Assembly (NCBI RefSeq): GCF_026914265.1
Contig: NC_069130.1
Location: 42,912,429-42,976,428 of the forward strand
Length of the DNA: 64,000 bases
Reading direction: 5' to 3'
DNA from: Mya arenaria
Taxonomy: Eukaryota > Mollusca > Bivalvia > Myida > Myidae
Positions 12,801-24,930 of this stretch are shown here, in pieces (positions within the stretch are counted from its first letter, which is position 1; every line of letters begins with the position of its first letter). The position numbers were made by a program, and so were the translations under genes. The notes below the pieces were generated by a model. The model ran no database searches and was not told where the DNA came from. It saw nothing but the letters and a program-made list of their open reading frames with translations.

Positions 12801-15800
12801 GTATTACTACAGTAATCATTTTAAGTCCCTTAATTGATGCTATTTATCGAACGTTCACATACATGTTTCACCACGCATGTGGACAAGAAAAGTTTGTTTA
12901 CTTGCTTATTTTCTATCTTTCTTGTTACCGGTGTCTTATCTAAGTACAAACACAATCTTAGCTCGCAAAGCCTCACAACATGAACTCAAATAAAATTAAT
13001 TAACTACGCGTCTGACGTCAAAGAAGACTAACAAGTGCAAACGAAAGGCTATCGTCTGGACTGACAACCCAACCGTTATAAAGTTTCCGCACGATTATGT
13101 TGAAATGAGTGTTATGTTGTCAATATTAGTCACTACAAACATTTGATCAGTTTGAACCCCAAGTGAAGGATATACCATCTTTTGACAATTTTGATGAACT
13201 GACAGAGAATGAAGTTAAACAAATCATGGGAACCATGCAATCTAAATCATGTGAACTAGATATTCTACCAACTAAGCTTCTGAAACAGTTTTTAGGTGAC
13301 TTTTTGCCATTCATTACCAAATTGGTCAATGTATCCCTTATGCAAGGTGTTTTCCCTAGTAAATGGAAAAAAGCCATTGTTCGACCTTTGATTAAAAAGA
13401 TTGGCCTTGAACTTACATTCTCAAATTACCGACCGGTCAGCAATCTTTCATTCCTTTCTAAAGTGATTGAAAAGGCAGTGCTTCTGAAATTAAATAAACA
13501 TGTAGATGAAAATAATCTACTCCCCAAAACCCAAAGTGCCTATAGACGTTATCACTCATGTGAGTCTGCTCTCTTGCGTCTAGTTGATGACATTCTGGGT
13601 GGGTTGGAGCTACAAGAGGTAACAGCATTAATAGCCATAGATCTAAGCGCAGCTTTCGACACAGTCGACCATAGTATTCTTGTAGATGTGTTGAACAAGC
13701 AATATGGCCTCTCCTCTACGGCTATTGCATGGGTTGACTCGTACTTACACCCTCGTAATTGTAGTGTTAATGTCAATTCGACGTATTCAACACCTCGAGA
13801 ACTAAAATGTAGTGTGCCCCAAGGAAGCTGTCTAGGCCCATGGTTGTATCTCACTTATGCAGGTACCCTGTTTGATGTGCTACCCCCGACCATCACAGTG
13901 TACGGTTTCGCCGACGACCATACTGCCAATAAACGTTTTCGGCCAAACATACCTTCTGCAGAACAAAGTGCTATTCAAGACATTGAACAGTGTGCTGTAA
14001 TAATCAATGATTGGATGAATGAAAATAAACTAAAAATGAATACAGCAAAAACTGAGTTCATCATGTTCGGGAGTAGGCAGCAACTTGCAAAATGTCAAAC
14101 AAAAAACATCAATATTGTTGGTGACAGTGTCGAAGCTGTACACTGTATACGTTACTTAGGTGCCTTTCTCGATGAAACTTTAAACTTTAAGGAGCATGTA
14201 AAACGAAAATGCCGAACAGCCATGCTAAACTACATGAGAATTAAAAACATTCGAAAATATTTGACCAAAGAGGCAACGGAGATTCTTGTTCTTTCACTGG
14301 TAATGTCACACATTGACTACTGTAATTCCATCTTGTATGGCATTGCTGCCTGTGATATTCAGAAAATGCAAAGAATTCAAAACATGTGTGCAAAACTTGT
14401 GCTTTCTCGAGGCAAATATGAAAGCTCCAAACAATCTTTGTTTGAATTACACTGGTTACCAGTGAAAGCTAGGATAAACTTTAAAATTTTAACCATCATG
14501 TACAATTGCTCGGTCGGAAAGGCACCGACATACCTAGTAGATCTGTTGACAGTAAAGCAACCACCACGCAATCTTCGTTCTTCGCTATCCAGTGTGGGGT
14601 GTTACGTCGTACCAACACACAAACATAAAACATTCTCTGATCGCAGTTTTAGTACCATTGGCCCAGCCCTGTGGAACGATTTGCCATCTGATATACGAAC
14701 ATCGAAATCGTTAGAAGTGTTTAAGAAGAACTTGAAGACACATTACTTTCGAAAATTTGACATGTTGTTTTAAAAACAGTGACTGAACAATGAACAGTGG
14801 AAAACTAACTGTAATAAATTAGCATGCGATGATTGTTTATTTTATGTTTTATATTCATTTTATTTTTAGATATTTTAATTTATCTTACTTCATGTCATGT
14901 GTTTTATTTGCTTTAACGATCTATTTAGCTTAATTTTTTTTTTTTTGTTTATTTCAAATTAAGTATGTTTGATGTCTAGATAGTATTATATCTTTAAATT
15001 ATTTAAAATATTTTATCATTGTATTGTACAACGCCATTGAGTATTTTATGTAAAAATAGGCGTTTAATCAAATAAACAAGTTTCAAGTTTCAAGTTTATT
15101 ATGTTTAATGGGTTATTTGATTCAACTTCAATTTTTGATAAATGTTTCATAGAAATACGAACATACATGTGAACGGTGCTGGGTGTAGAAAGTTAATTTT
15201 ATTGGACATATATCTTAGTGTCTACGAGAAGATCAAATCTACATACTGACGAATTTCCTTATCCTGCCTATGTTAAGTTGAAGCCAGAATTTTCTTCAGC
15301 CATTCAGTTGTTTCGATGTCATGTAAAATGTATATCACTGAGTTTAGCAAACACGGAAAATGGAGCGGGCGTAGCTCGGCCGAGGTAGCCTGCTTTACTT
15401 TATGTAGAATGTCAAAATATGTCGTCTGTCAAATATACCAATGACCACCAAATAAGTAAGAGCGACGTACGTAAAATTAATTAAAAGTACATTTTATAGA
15501 TAGTCGATTGGCCCATACAAAAATGCAAACATCAAGTAAATGCTACCTTTCATTACCGACAATAGTTTTACAAGTAAGCCTTGGTGGAAAGAAGACTTAC
15601 TGAAATATATTCACTCGAACTATATTTGATGCATTCATCATAATCATTTTGCATTAAAATTAATTAACAGAAAATTAAAAAAAAATCCTCGATTATTATT
15701 GACGCACACAAAATGCAAAAACCAAACTTGGTAAGTTTCGGCTGTTGAATAATACAGCATTTATTCAAGTGATATTTGTACGATAATTAGTAAATACATA

Positions 15801-16855
15801 ATACTCAGAAGACTCAGTTAACTATTACATCCCCTTGTACACTGTAAGTTTTATGCTACCAACATGTTTTATCATTACAGGTTGGAGCAGATGTCTTAAA
15901 AAAGTTTAAGGCTGAAAAAGCAACCAACTGGATAGATTTAGAGAGAGACTTTGAGCAAAAAAAGAGAAGTTTCGATGGATCAGGTGAAGTCGATTTACTT
16001 TTCCCGCACGCATTGAAGGCAATGTATGAGAAAGTTAAAGGGGAAACATTAGAAGAGAGGTTGCAAAAGAGTCCGTATGCAAGAAAATGCGAACTCCTTG
16101 AATCTGATATACTATTGAAATCAGAGCTTGTAATTACGCTGTTCAACAAAGCTACAGACAGAATAAATAAACATATTGAAGAATTGATGTTGTACAAGAA
16201 GCTAAAAAACATATCGACGATTTTACTTGTCGGAGGATTTTCAGATTCAAAAGTCGTTGTTTCGGCAGTGAAAACCCATTTTAGGGATCAGTTAAAAGTT
16301 ATTGCCCCTCCCAATGGAGGTTCAGCTATCATGAAAGGGGCTGTGATGTTTGGATGTGACCCTAATGTTATTGCAGTGCGAATTAGTCCTTTCACATACG
16401 GGGTGCATACAAGAATGTCATATGATAAAAATAGACATGGCAGAAAAATTCCAAAAGATGTCAATGGAAGGAAAGTAGTAGACAATGTTTTCCACAAGCA
16501 TCTTGAAATTGAGACGTTAGTGATGGTCGGGAATAAATCAACTCCAAAGAATTATGTCGTGACAAACCGCTTCAAACCTGACGTGATGTGGAAAGTTTTC
16601 AAGTCGACAGACAAAGACCCGGTATTTTGCGATGATCCAAACTGCTCCTATGTTGGAAAGTTGGCAATATCGATCCCTGAAACAGTAAAGGAAACCAAAG
16701 TATCCATACAGGTTAGTCTAACCTGTCGAGGAACAGAACTTGAGGCCGAAGCGTACCTGCCTGAACATAAAGGTATAAACTGTTCTATTCGTTTGGACTT
16801 TCTGGACACTCTTCAAGCGGGCTGTGACATGTCAGATACGATTGTTGTAGGATGA
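6838..16855 (+). CDS. HSPA12-like protein (heat shock 70 kDa protein 12 family), seven exons
   Basis: Exons by eye: 6838-6975, 8131-8280, 8736-8825, 9989-10120, 10700-10856, 12285-12415 and 15881-16855. All introns are GT-AG, all phases agree, and the product is 590 residues. Actin/Hsp70-type ATPase motifs: AIDFGTTNTG (phosphate-1, about residues 15-24), VLDCGGGTVD (phosphate-2, about 218-227, split between exons 5 and 6) and LLVGGFSDSK (adenosine motif, about 381-390). The family hallmarks VLTVPAIWRDSAKQFMREAA (exon 4) and GGPWGG (about 247-252) separate it from canonical Hsp70. HSPA12 proteins have a divergent substrate region and are expanded in bivalves, where they are linked to stress and immunity. 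The start was chosen because ATG at 6838 opens directly into the ATPase fold. The region between residues 46 and 50 is short compared with some relatives, so a small missed exon cannot be excluded. Introns 3, 5 and 6 contain transposons. No AATAAA is obvious before the duplicated array begins at 16970. Confidence 0.9.
6976..8130. other. HSPA12-like intron 1, nothing else recognised
   Basis: Opens with GTAATA and closes with CCCTTTTCAG. It contains a G/T-rich patch near 7010-7050 and AT-rich sequence. No inserted element was recognised. Confidence 0.6.
9161..9494 (+). mobile_element. MITE, family 1 copy 3, in HSPA12-like intron 3
   Basis: The arms CGGAACTCCTCGGCCATTTT (from 9164) and AAAATGGCCGAGGAGTTCCG (to about 9490) form a near-perfect inverted pair extending outward to ATTCGG/CCGAAT. 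The interior has the family landmark ACTACGCGATCTATTTGCAG near 9388. It lies in intron 3 (8826-9988), which otherwise holds only a short GA microsatellite at about 9722-9738. Confidence 0.85.
11120..12093 (-). mobile_element. Antisense LINE 3' fragment (C-terminal part of reverse transcriptase ORF), in HSPA12-like intron 5
   Basis: On the minus strand, 12093 to 11238 reads the region after the catalytic core of a LINE polyprotein: a thumb-like part with PILTYGCEVWGFENLDLLEQ, then a 231-codon frame from 11933 with LPKSLRFTFLHFRTSNHKFP and a zinc-knuckle-like CTFCN...DELHYLLACP. These features are typical of the C-terminus of CR1-like LINE ORF2 proteins. The two parts are in different frames; the shift lies in an A-run near 11950-11965 and one extra A would restore register, so the copy is dead. 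The AT-rich sequence 11120-11238 is presumably its 3' UTR. It has no catalytic RT motif and no 5' half. Confidence 0.8.
12416..15880. other. HSPA12-like intron 6 flanking the LINE
   Basis: About 710 bp before and 780 bp after the LINE are AT-rich with no further coding sequence. The intron opens with GTATAA and ends in TCATTACAG. Confidence 0.6.
13130..15100 (+). mobile_element. 5'-truncated CR1/Jockey-like LINE in HSPA12-like intron 6
   Basis: An open frame runs from about 13130 (first stop-free codon) to TAA at 14771-14773; the 536-codon part from 13163 has the complete RT core. Motifs: NYRPVSNLSFLSKVIEK, the AAFDTVDH block with catalytic Asp (about residues 160-170), CSVPQGSCLGP (about 217-225) and FADDH (about 249-253) carrying the catalytic Asp pair. 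The C-terminus holds ...IGPALWNDLPSDIRTSKS..., another CR1-like signature. No endonuclease domain precedes it, so the element is 5' truncated. It ends near 15100 after a short CAAGTTT heptamer tail, like the simple 3' tails of CR1-like elements. It is in the same orientation as the host gene. Confidence 0.9.
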
Positions 16856-16969
16856 AAAGACCTTATAATTGCCCTTGTAAGATAGATAATAATCGAAACG
16901 TACTGAACTGACGATCAAGTGCACCGGATGTTAATCAAACGTACACCAGTTCAAAATGCAAAATCACTG

Positions 16970-19573
16970 TGCAGGGCGAGAGGTTGTGGGTAGGGTCTCG
17001 ACCATGTTAACATGACAGTGTGTGCAGTCTGATTATTTTAGCGCCAAATGTAAATAACTCATTTTGCACGATTTGAGTCAAGGTTATTCAAAATTGACCT
17101 TAGTCTCCGAAATTCGATGACAGATTTGAAAATGGAGTGGAAATTTTTCACCGGGTGTTCGATATATATATAACATACTGACTAGCTTTTATTACGACGC
17201 GGTAAAGTTTGACCGCTTATATAAAGAGAGAGAGAGAGAGTGATTGTGGAATGGAATAACATTTTGTGCAGTTCGCTTCATGTCGTAACACAGTATTACA
17301 ATTTGATACACCAAGCGAACCCGTGATAAACTCAAAAGTTTTATTTGCAGTCACATTCGGAATGTGATTTTAGTAATTGTCTACATAACGAAAATTATAT
17401 GATTCACATGCAATATAACACATATATGATCGGAAATGTCATTCATCTTATATTATCATATCTCATTTCGTCTTTATCATATCATATCCTATCATATTGT
17501 ATCTTATGTTCAAACAAATGCTCAGTAGTGGCAGCCATAAAATATTGGAACATGTTTCATCATAGAATACATGTAATCTAATTTTTCTAAAGATCATCTA
17601 CGTTAACTTTATAATTACTATTTGATAAACAAATAATATTCTAGGAACTGATTGTTTAGCTCATTTTAAGCAAGTATTAAAATCAATACCTTATATTTCA
17701 TAATAATTCATAAAACGGATAAGATAATTAATAGCTAAACCAAAATAACAGTCCTTAATGATCCTGAACAATACATGACTATATTATTCTAATGATTATA
17801 AATATGATAATAACTTGTGATCAAGATAACCCAAATTTGGTATACATTCCGTGATAAGCCTGCGCCAATCTGTTATATTTATATTTAATATCTAAATGAA
17901 AAGTAGACATTTGCTTGTTTGCTATGTTGTAGAACTATATTAAATTACGTTCTGTTTACGTTCATTTTGGTACCAATACTATGAGCCGTCATTTGTTGAC
18001 TTCCAGTTTTATTTAATTGTATTCACTGGAGAATAACCTCTGTCGAAAGCTAAAAGTATATTTATATTATGTCATTATCATTTGTGTTGTTTGTTTAAAT
18101 AAATGTTTGTAACTAGTTTGTTTATCATTCTCCTCTTTAAGAATGTTGTCACTACATGGTGCAAATGCTATAATTTAATGGTCACAGCTCCGAATATGCA
18201 AACAACGCAGAGTCTTTAAACGTTCTTGTTACCCTATAAATATCATTGATAACACAACGGGCTCTACAGGGAGATGTATCCGAGCTGCGCTGAGTGACCA
18301 CAACGAGGAGATAAGTAAATGTAAGGTTGAATGCGGCTCGATCTAAAACGTATGCTACTAACCAATGCACACCATGATGTTGATCCGACCAGACAAGAAG
18401 AATGCAGTGGGTTGCGTAGCTGAATGAGTCATTGTTTGCATGAATAAGCAAGTTCTGGCGTTCAATACCACTCTGTTGATCTGATTGCTAAACTTAGGAG
18501 AACAGTTCAAACATAAGATGATGAGACTAGCTATGGTTTAAAGACTCAATACATGCTTTTTCATCGTATGAATAAACTGATTACTGTCTTCACTTTATAA
18601 TTGTAAATCAACTTCAAGGAATGACGTCAGCATAATTTCATAGTTACTTCCGTTGTTGGCAAAACTATATAAATAAAAACACTGTGATGTCAATTTATGA
18701 TATATTGTTACATGAAAACATATGAATGCAATAAATATCGCCATGCTATTAAGGTTGTTGCTGAATAAATTTCAACCAGATTTGGAATATATACTCTTTA
18801 CGATTCAGATTCTTGTATTACGACAGTAAAAAATCTTATTCAGTTACAATAAATGAGCTATTTGAATTTCACATTTGAATTTCCTGCATTTCCCATTCAA
18901 ATGAATTCCTTTATCACCACAAACTAGTAAAACCCATGCCAATATATCAATTCGATTTTTGCTTATAAGCCGTACCAAATTGATTTTTTGTTTCGCGAAA
19001 TTACGGCACCTATGTTTTTGAATGTGTATTTTGTTTGTGCGACCGCACCTTTGTTTTTATTCTAGCCAAATTTTTAGTCCTACACACCTTTTGTTTGTGT
19101 TTTTCCTCATAAATATGAATATCCCTTTTGTTAAATAAAACACAAACCTACAATATTTGAACCATTCATGTCATTAATTTTTAAGGTCATAAAGGGATTA
19201 AAAAAAGTATCACTAAAAATAATTCCACCTGTACTCGAAAATTTAGTAAAATTAAATTGCACTGATTTACAATAACGTTGGATAAGAGTGTTAAAGAAAT
19301 GATAAAATTCAGTTATTAGGTTTAATCGTAGAAGCACTGGGGATTTACCTATTAGTTTATTATTGCTTGTTTTATTCTTAAGATTCCTCAAGGTAATGCA
19401 TACTTTGATAAGATTACCATTTACGTTCCTTTTACTTTATTCGGGATTGTTGGGATAAGAGTGAGGTTGTCCATACAAACAAGTTTAACCCCCCCCCCCC
19501 CCCCAGTAAATATACATTTTACTGACTGTTCCAAGGTGGTACTTAACAATACTTGATGTTCACCACTATTTTT
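16970..19573. other. Block A1: non-coding, possible broken Cys-rich exon at 18143-18346
   Basis: No confident gene is present. A GA microsatellite lies at about 17226-17242 and a long C-run at about 19491-19504 (only about 6 C in A2 and A3). Near 18143 an AG acceptor-like site (CTCTTTAAG) precedes a small frame that is open in A2 and A3 but has a TAA here. Confidence 0.5.
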
Positions 19574-20536
19574 GGACGGTGCCCCTCAGGGCCCGTCCTA
19601 AGTAGGCACATCAGCCATTCCAACTACCAGCCAAAGCACGCCAGTGCGCTCAGTAAATAGTTCGTATCATTATTTTGAATACACAACTGATTTAAATTGG
19701 CTGTTACATATTTTTTTTTCTAAAATATCTGGGCGAATAGTGAGAGAAGTGGGTCATGTATTATTTATTGACAATTGGTACTCAAATCAAATATTTATAT
19801 TGATAAATCATTTCGCCAATATCGACAACTACATGGAAATAGTTCCACTACCTTAATACAAAACTGCATTCGGAACTCCTCGGCCATTTTACTGTATCGA
19901 TAAAAATGAATCCGTAAATGTTTCGAAATGAATACTGAAGTACATTGTTGCTAAACATAATTAATTCAATACTTTGATCTATCGAAATATTTTAAAATAT
20001 ATATCATACTGTAGACTCTTTAAGTAGAATCATCAAAATATGATGTGTTAATAGCATGACCCAAAATGACCCGGTTTATCCAAGATGGCGGACGAATCAA
20101 CACATGTCCGTGGAATTTCCGATGTCAAATGGGATTAAAGGCATCACACTAGAGTTTAACAATGTATTGTTAGTGCTAAAAAGGAGAATTAAAAATAATT
20201 AATTGAATAACATCATCACCTTGTGTTCATATTGGCTGAATTTAACGCAATACAATTAATGGCTGAAATACATCTGATGAAAGGTCACCCACTACTTAAA
20301 GTAAGTTGCAGTAAAACACGGAAATACAAACTTAGTGAAAATCCAAAAAACAATGACGTTGTTTTGCTTCGTGCCATTAGTAGATGTTAATAATTGTTGC
20401 AAATATTGATGTGAAAAATAATGATAATAACTCGAAACAACTTGCATCTGCGTCACAGTTGTCATCTTTATGCATAAAACATATTACAGTACAGTAGGGT
20501 ATTTCAGATTTTCTGTAAAATTGTGATATTAATGCA

Positions 20537-20820
20537 CCAGTCAATTGTAACCACGGCCACCCCAGGTCCGGGGATATACGGGGAATAGCCGGTGAAATGG
20601 GTCGTGTTTATGCTTTTCAGGTGGCCCCGCATTGCCGGGTGAATGCGGTGGTTTTGTCTGCTTTAAATATAGCGTGTAATTGGCCTTCCCTAGAGTCCCC
20701 GGGGTGCAGGGACTTTGGTAGGGATTTTACCAACTGTTCGTCCCCGCATGGCATGGAATTTAGCCGGTGTTGGCTGTACTGAAAGTCAAAGTCCCCGCTA
20801 TTCCCAAGATCTGGGGGGTG
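20537..20820. mobile_element. GC-rich MITE, block B1 (right end missing)
   Basis: The left end CCAGTCAATTGTAACCACGG, then CCACCCC, is present. The interior is rich in CCCCG and GGGGA. The right inverted end (GGGCGTGGTTACAAATGACT...) seen in the unit-3 copy at 57558-57866 is missing: 27 bp are deleted between GGGGGGTG and CATAATT. Confidence 0.75.
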
Positions 20821-21569
20821 CATAATTTGGTTCCCTTTATGCCATGTTGATCTGATTCATACCATAGTAAAAAAAAATCTTCAACTGTAACAACACTTCA
20901 ATATCGAACACTGCATTGCAAAATAGAAACACGAATGTTTCACGTAATTTATCTTGAGCAAATATCATTGTTTAATAACACAAGTGTGTAAAATTACACA
21001 AGTGTTTCATTAAACACTTAAATTCCGATCAGCTTCTGTCAACATAGCATTGCCATTTTGGAACTATCTAGCTGATGCGCGTCATCTTGAAGCTCAATAT
21101 ACATCAAGTCGAAAATTATAGATGTGTTCACTACGTGACGTGCCATATCAAAAATGGTAGAAATCATTCAATGTACAATTATTTGAACTAAATAAACTTA
21201 GTGCTTGAAATGTCATTCTTGGCTAGGAGAAAAAGTTGGATGTGGACATGAAGACTCGCCAAAACAAAACTTGTCAAAGACTCTGAAGTTGCTGTTTATT
21301 TGGACTAGTCACGTATTAAACTTTTCAACAAGATAAAGTTACTATAAATGATCCTGGCATTTGGACACGGAGCTAGCCTGTCTGTATCATCTGGACGGTG
21401 CTAAGCCCCTGGTGAGCCTTAAATGCCTTGATTTGAAATCTGCCACTTATTATTCTCTATCATTGACTTCACATTTTTCAGGTAAGTGTAAATTAAAGTA
21501 TTTTCTTGTATGTTAAAATTAACAATGGTAAAAGATAATGCATAACTTAATTGTGCATGCTGGAGTATA

Positions 21570-21719
21570 AGTATCTTCCATGGCCGAGAGTGTAAGATAG
21601 GTTCATTCCGACCCGAGCGTAGGGTGTTTTGCGGAAACGAGGTTTACCGAGTTTCCGCAAAACACCCTGCGCGAGGGTCGGGATGGACCTATCTTACACG
21701 AGCGGCTATGGTAGATGCT
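21570..21719. repeat. Long near-perfect hairpin, block B1
   Basis: GTGTAAGATAGGTTCATTCC at 21590 pairs with GGATGGACCTATCTTACAC ending at 21699. The stem continues through AGGGTGTTTTGCGGAAAC to a 12-nt loop (GAGGTTTACCGA). Outside the core, weaker pairing extends over TATCTTCCATGGCCGAG and its partner. The copy in unit 3 is at about 58618-58767. A second short inverted pair (TTCTCCCACCTCA at about 21722 and TGAGGTGGGAGAA at about 22150) lies just beyond, suggesting a larger foldback element. Confidence 0.85.
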
Positions 21720-22303
21720 TTTTCTCCCACCTCATCTAACAAAATTAAGTAAAAATGTATTTTTTTGCCGGAACTCTTTTGTGCTTAGTGAAAATAATTG
21801 CGTACGGATATGCAATAATTCGTGGTTGTCATGGATATTCGCGCAGTGATTCAGAGTATGTAAATGGTCTTATCGGTCTTTAAATAGTTCTAAGAAGAGT
21901 GAAGCATTATTTCTTGAAAGGTGCGTGAAAACTGTTTTCTGGTGACATTTAAAGCGAGAAATAATTAACTCGCGTTCTAAATATTGCCACCAGACAAGGT
22001 TTCTATGATGCGCTACAGACGACAGTCTTCAACAAGGGAGGTAATTACAATTTGGTGACCATTAAAAGAAGTTCCATACGGGCATTTTATCTTCGCCCGT
22101 GGGCAAGATAAGAATTTCTAGCATGGTTGAATTAATGGATCTACTTATCTGAGGTGGGAGAAATATCAATATTGTATACATGTATATAGCTTTACGGATA
22201 TTTACAGTGTTTAAATAGCCCAAAAGGGTCTTACTCAATGAAAAAAAATCCAAATACTAGAATGCAGACAGGATTTTAACATTTTTTGGCAATTAATTAA
22301 ATT

Positions 22304-22679
22304 CAAGGGCGTAGCCAGGCTGTACTAAATGTGAGAGGCTATGGGATGGGGAATCCCTGTAACCGTAGGAGGTTTAGGGGGGGGGGGGGGCTGCTCCCCA
22401 CGGAAAAATGGAACTAAAGTGTTTAGCATTGATTTGTTTTTTGTCGGGATTTATAGGTTCGAGGCCGACGACTGTAGTTACCAAGTGATTTTTAAGGCTG
22501 TGTTAGCTATCTAGCAAAGGGAAACAGTGCTTTTTATAGCTGATCTTCCCTTTAAGGTTTTATTCTGATGTCAAAACATAGCTTAACCCTCGACTTTGAT
22601 GCCATGTTTGGCCATTTTTTTCATTTTTCAAATTGATGTTACGCATGTGCTTAAGTGTGTAACGCCGGCTACGCCCCTG
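22304..22679. mobile_element. MITE with CA(A/G)GGGCGTAGCC ends, block B1
   Basis: The left end CAAGGGCGTAGCCAGGC and the right end GCCGGCTACGCCCCTG are inverted repeats of about 17 bp, flanked by AAATT on both sides. The interior has a G-run at about 22377-22390 and no ORF. CAGGGGCGTAGCC-type termini occur in several animal DNA-transposon families; I infer a non-autonomous DNA transposon without fixing the superfamily. Confidence 0.8.
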
Positions 22680-23379
22680 AAATTGTTCTGTTGCAATTTT
22701 GGGCAAATCATTCTCATTGGTATGCCTATCAAGCATCAAACATGTATGTCTAAAAAAGATTAATAAAAACAAGCCATATTACTGAAATGTTCAAGGCCAA
22801 CAGATCCCTTCAGAGAAAATCATGCATAACCCTTTTATATACATATATTCTCCCTCCAAACAGAGACCTGGTATGTTAATTTGCATATTTAATCCAGGAC
22901 ATCCACATACTATGAATGCACTTCGCCCTTTGGCAAAATGTTACATTACCCTTATTCGTTATTTCAATTTATTTCTGAAGACAGCATGAACTTTTATAGA
23001 AAAGGAGTGTCAGTAATTTTAGTCTGACAGCCTGTGATTTTTTTTCAATCAAAAGGAAATTTTGCAATTTTAACATGGCCATGTTTTGACATGCTTGCAC
23101 AGTGTGTGAATTGTGATCAAAATTGTTCTTGGTTAATTTTGTGCTAATTCGTATATCTTGGACTTGACATATTTCTTAGTTACCGCATGGCCTGTTCCAA
23201 AGGGTAAAGCATTTGGAAATGTCAGTTCAAACCTGACAAATATGAAATTCTTTTCCTTAATTCAATTTTGATATTTTCAAAACACCCTCTTTTTTAAATA
23301 CTTGTTTTAATAGATGTTTATGGATAAGAAGACTCTTAATTTGAACATCAACATGTTAAGACTAAGAAATAATGAGCCC

Positions 23380-23752
23380 TTAAAGCTGCACTCCCACAGA
23401 TTGACTATTTTAACAGCTTCTTTTATTTTTTGTTTTGGAAAGAGCAAATTATTGCGTAAATATGTGCAAACCAATAATAAGATATCTGACAAAATATCAG
23501 ATCTTAGATTTTCATATTTATGTTCAAAAATTGATGCTTAATGGCTTAAACTGATACTAACGGTTAAAGAAAAAATGCATAAAACATCAATTTTTGAACT
23601 TAAGTATATATAATATAATAATCTATGATCTGATTTATTGTCAGCAGTCTTATATTACTGGTTTCCATGGATTTTCGCAAAAAAATGGCTCGTTCCAAGA
23701 CAAAAAATAAAGAAGTTATCAATACTTTCAATCTGTGAAAGTGCAGCTTTAA
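23380..23752. mobile_element. MITE with TTAAAGCTGCACT ends, block B1
   Basis: The ends TTAAAGCTGCACTCCCACAG and CTGTGAAAGTGCAGCTTTAA are inverted. Internal near-palindromes (TTTTTTGTTTTGGAAAGAGC and GCTCGTTCCAAGACAAAAAA) extend the inverted repeat to nearly 70 bp. TTAA at the very ends could be target site plus terminus. There is no ORF. Confidence 0.85.
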
Positions 23753-24930
23753 CAACAAAAATAGTATAAACCTACAATTAAGCAAATGAAATTTCAGATA
23801 GGCATAAATGAAGTGCTATCCTTAATCATTAACAATTTAATTCTTCAAGTTTGGGTTTTCCTCAGCCTACTGTCACTCACCTGATGCACAATCCCTGCAT
23901 AAGATTTTACGTCGACAATGAATTAGACAATGAGGTTGTATTCTTACCTAAAGTAACTAGCTTAATGATTAAGAAGGGCTCATTATCAGCAATCACTCTA
24001 CCCATTTTTAATAATGTTTTTTTTATTTACTTGTATACTTTATATCCAGTTAAATACAGCCATCACACATTTTTTCTCTCCTAAATACTCTTGGGGATAT
24101 CAATATAACATTGGTCTATTTCTATTGGTCAAAAAATATCACGATTCCAATATTTATGAAACACCGCTGTTGGTCAAGGACAGGTCACGCGGTGACACCA
24201 CATTTTTCCAAATTACAATTATTTATTACATCAAAACGGCGTCTTTATTCGGATTTGATGAATATTTCAATGAATAAATAAAACATTTAAACAGGGTAAC
24301 AGGTTGTCAACGTTATGCTTACATTACAGGGTTAGTAGGTGACATAGTATTGGAAATATGGGTGGCAAGAATCCATACTTAGGTTCGAGCTTCACTCCAC
24401 CGCAATACGGTTTCCTTTACATTGAATATTCCATATCGGGTTACCTACTGACCATGGAACTTATAGTATCCTTCCACATGTTTTTAAACAAATTCATTGA
24501 CAAGAATAGTTTTTTCAAATGACAATTTGTCATTTTGTATTCATTGTGATCAAATGTAAAATTAAATTTCCAACCAATTCTTAAGAGGAAAATGTGATAT
24601 GTATCTTATCTCCTGATGAAAACTTTCAATCACGTTGGGTACTGAATGGGTTACTATATTGGTTTAAATAGGAAATGACGTCATGAACACATAGTAATCT
24701 ATGACTTCATCTTACCGGTGACCATTATGATGTCACAATTAAAAAGAGTTTAGTTTTTTGTTGTTATTCCTTTCTGCTGTACTTGATATCACCTTTATAT
24801 GTATTCTTCTTACAAACAGTGTGAGAATGATCGCATGATTCTTTGGTTTGAAATTTTTCCTAATACATTTTTTTTGCAATGCATGCTTGTATTGCAGAGA
24901 ATAGCATCGCTTTAATGGTATCCTGTTTTT

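Noticed and set aside
24014..24277. Possible membrane protein frame in block B1
   Set aside because: Hydrophobicity reflects AT-rich codons. The frame overlaps another open frame and is not preserved in the same form in unit 3.
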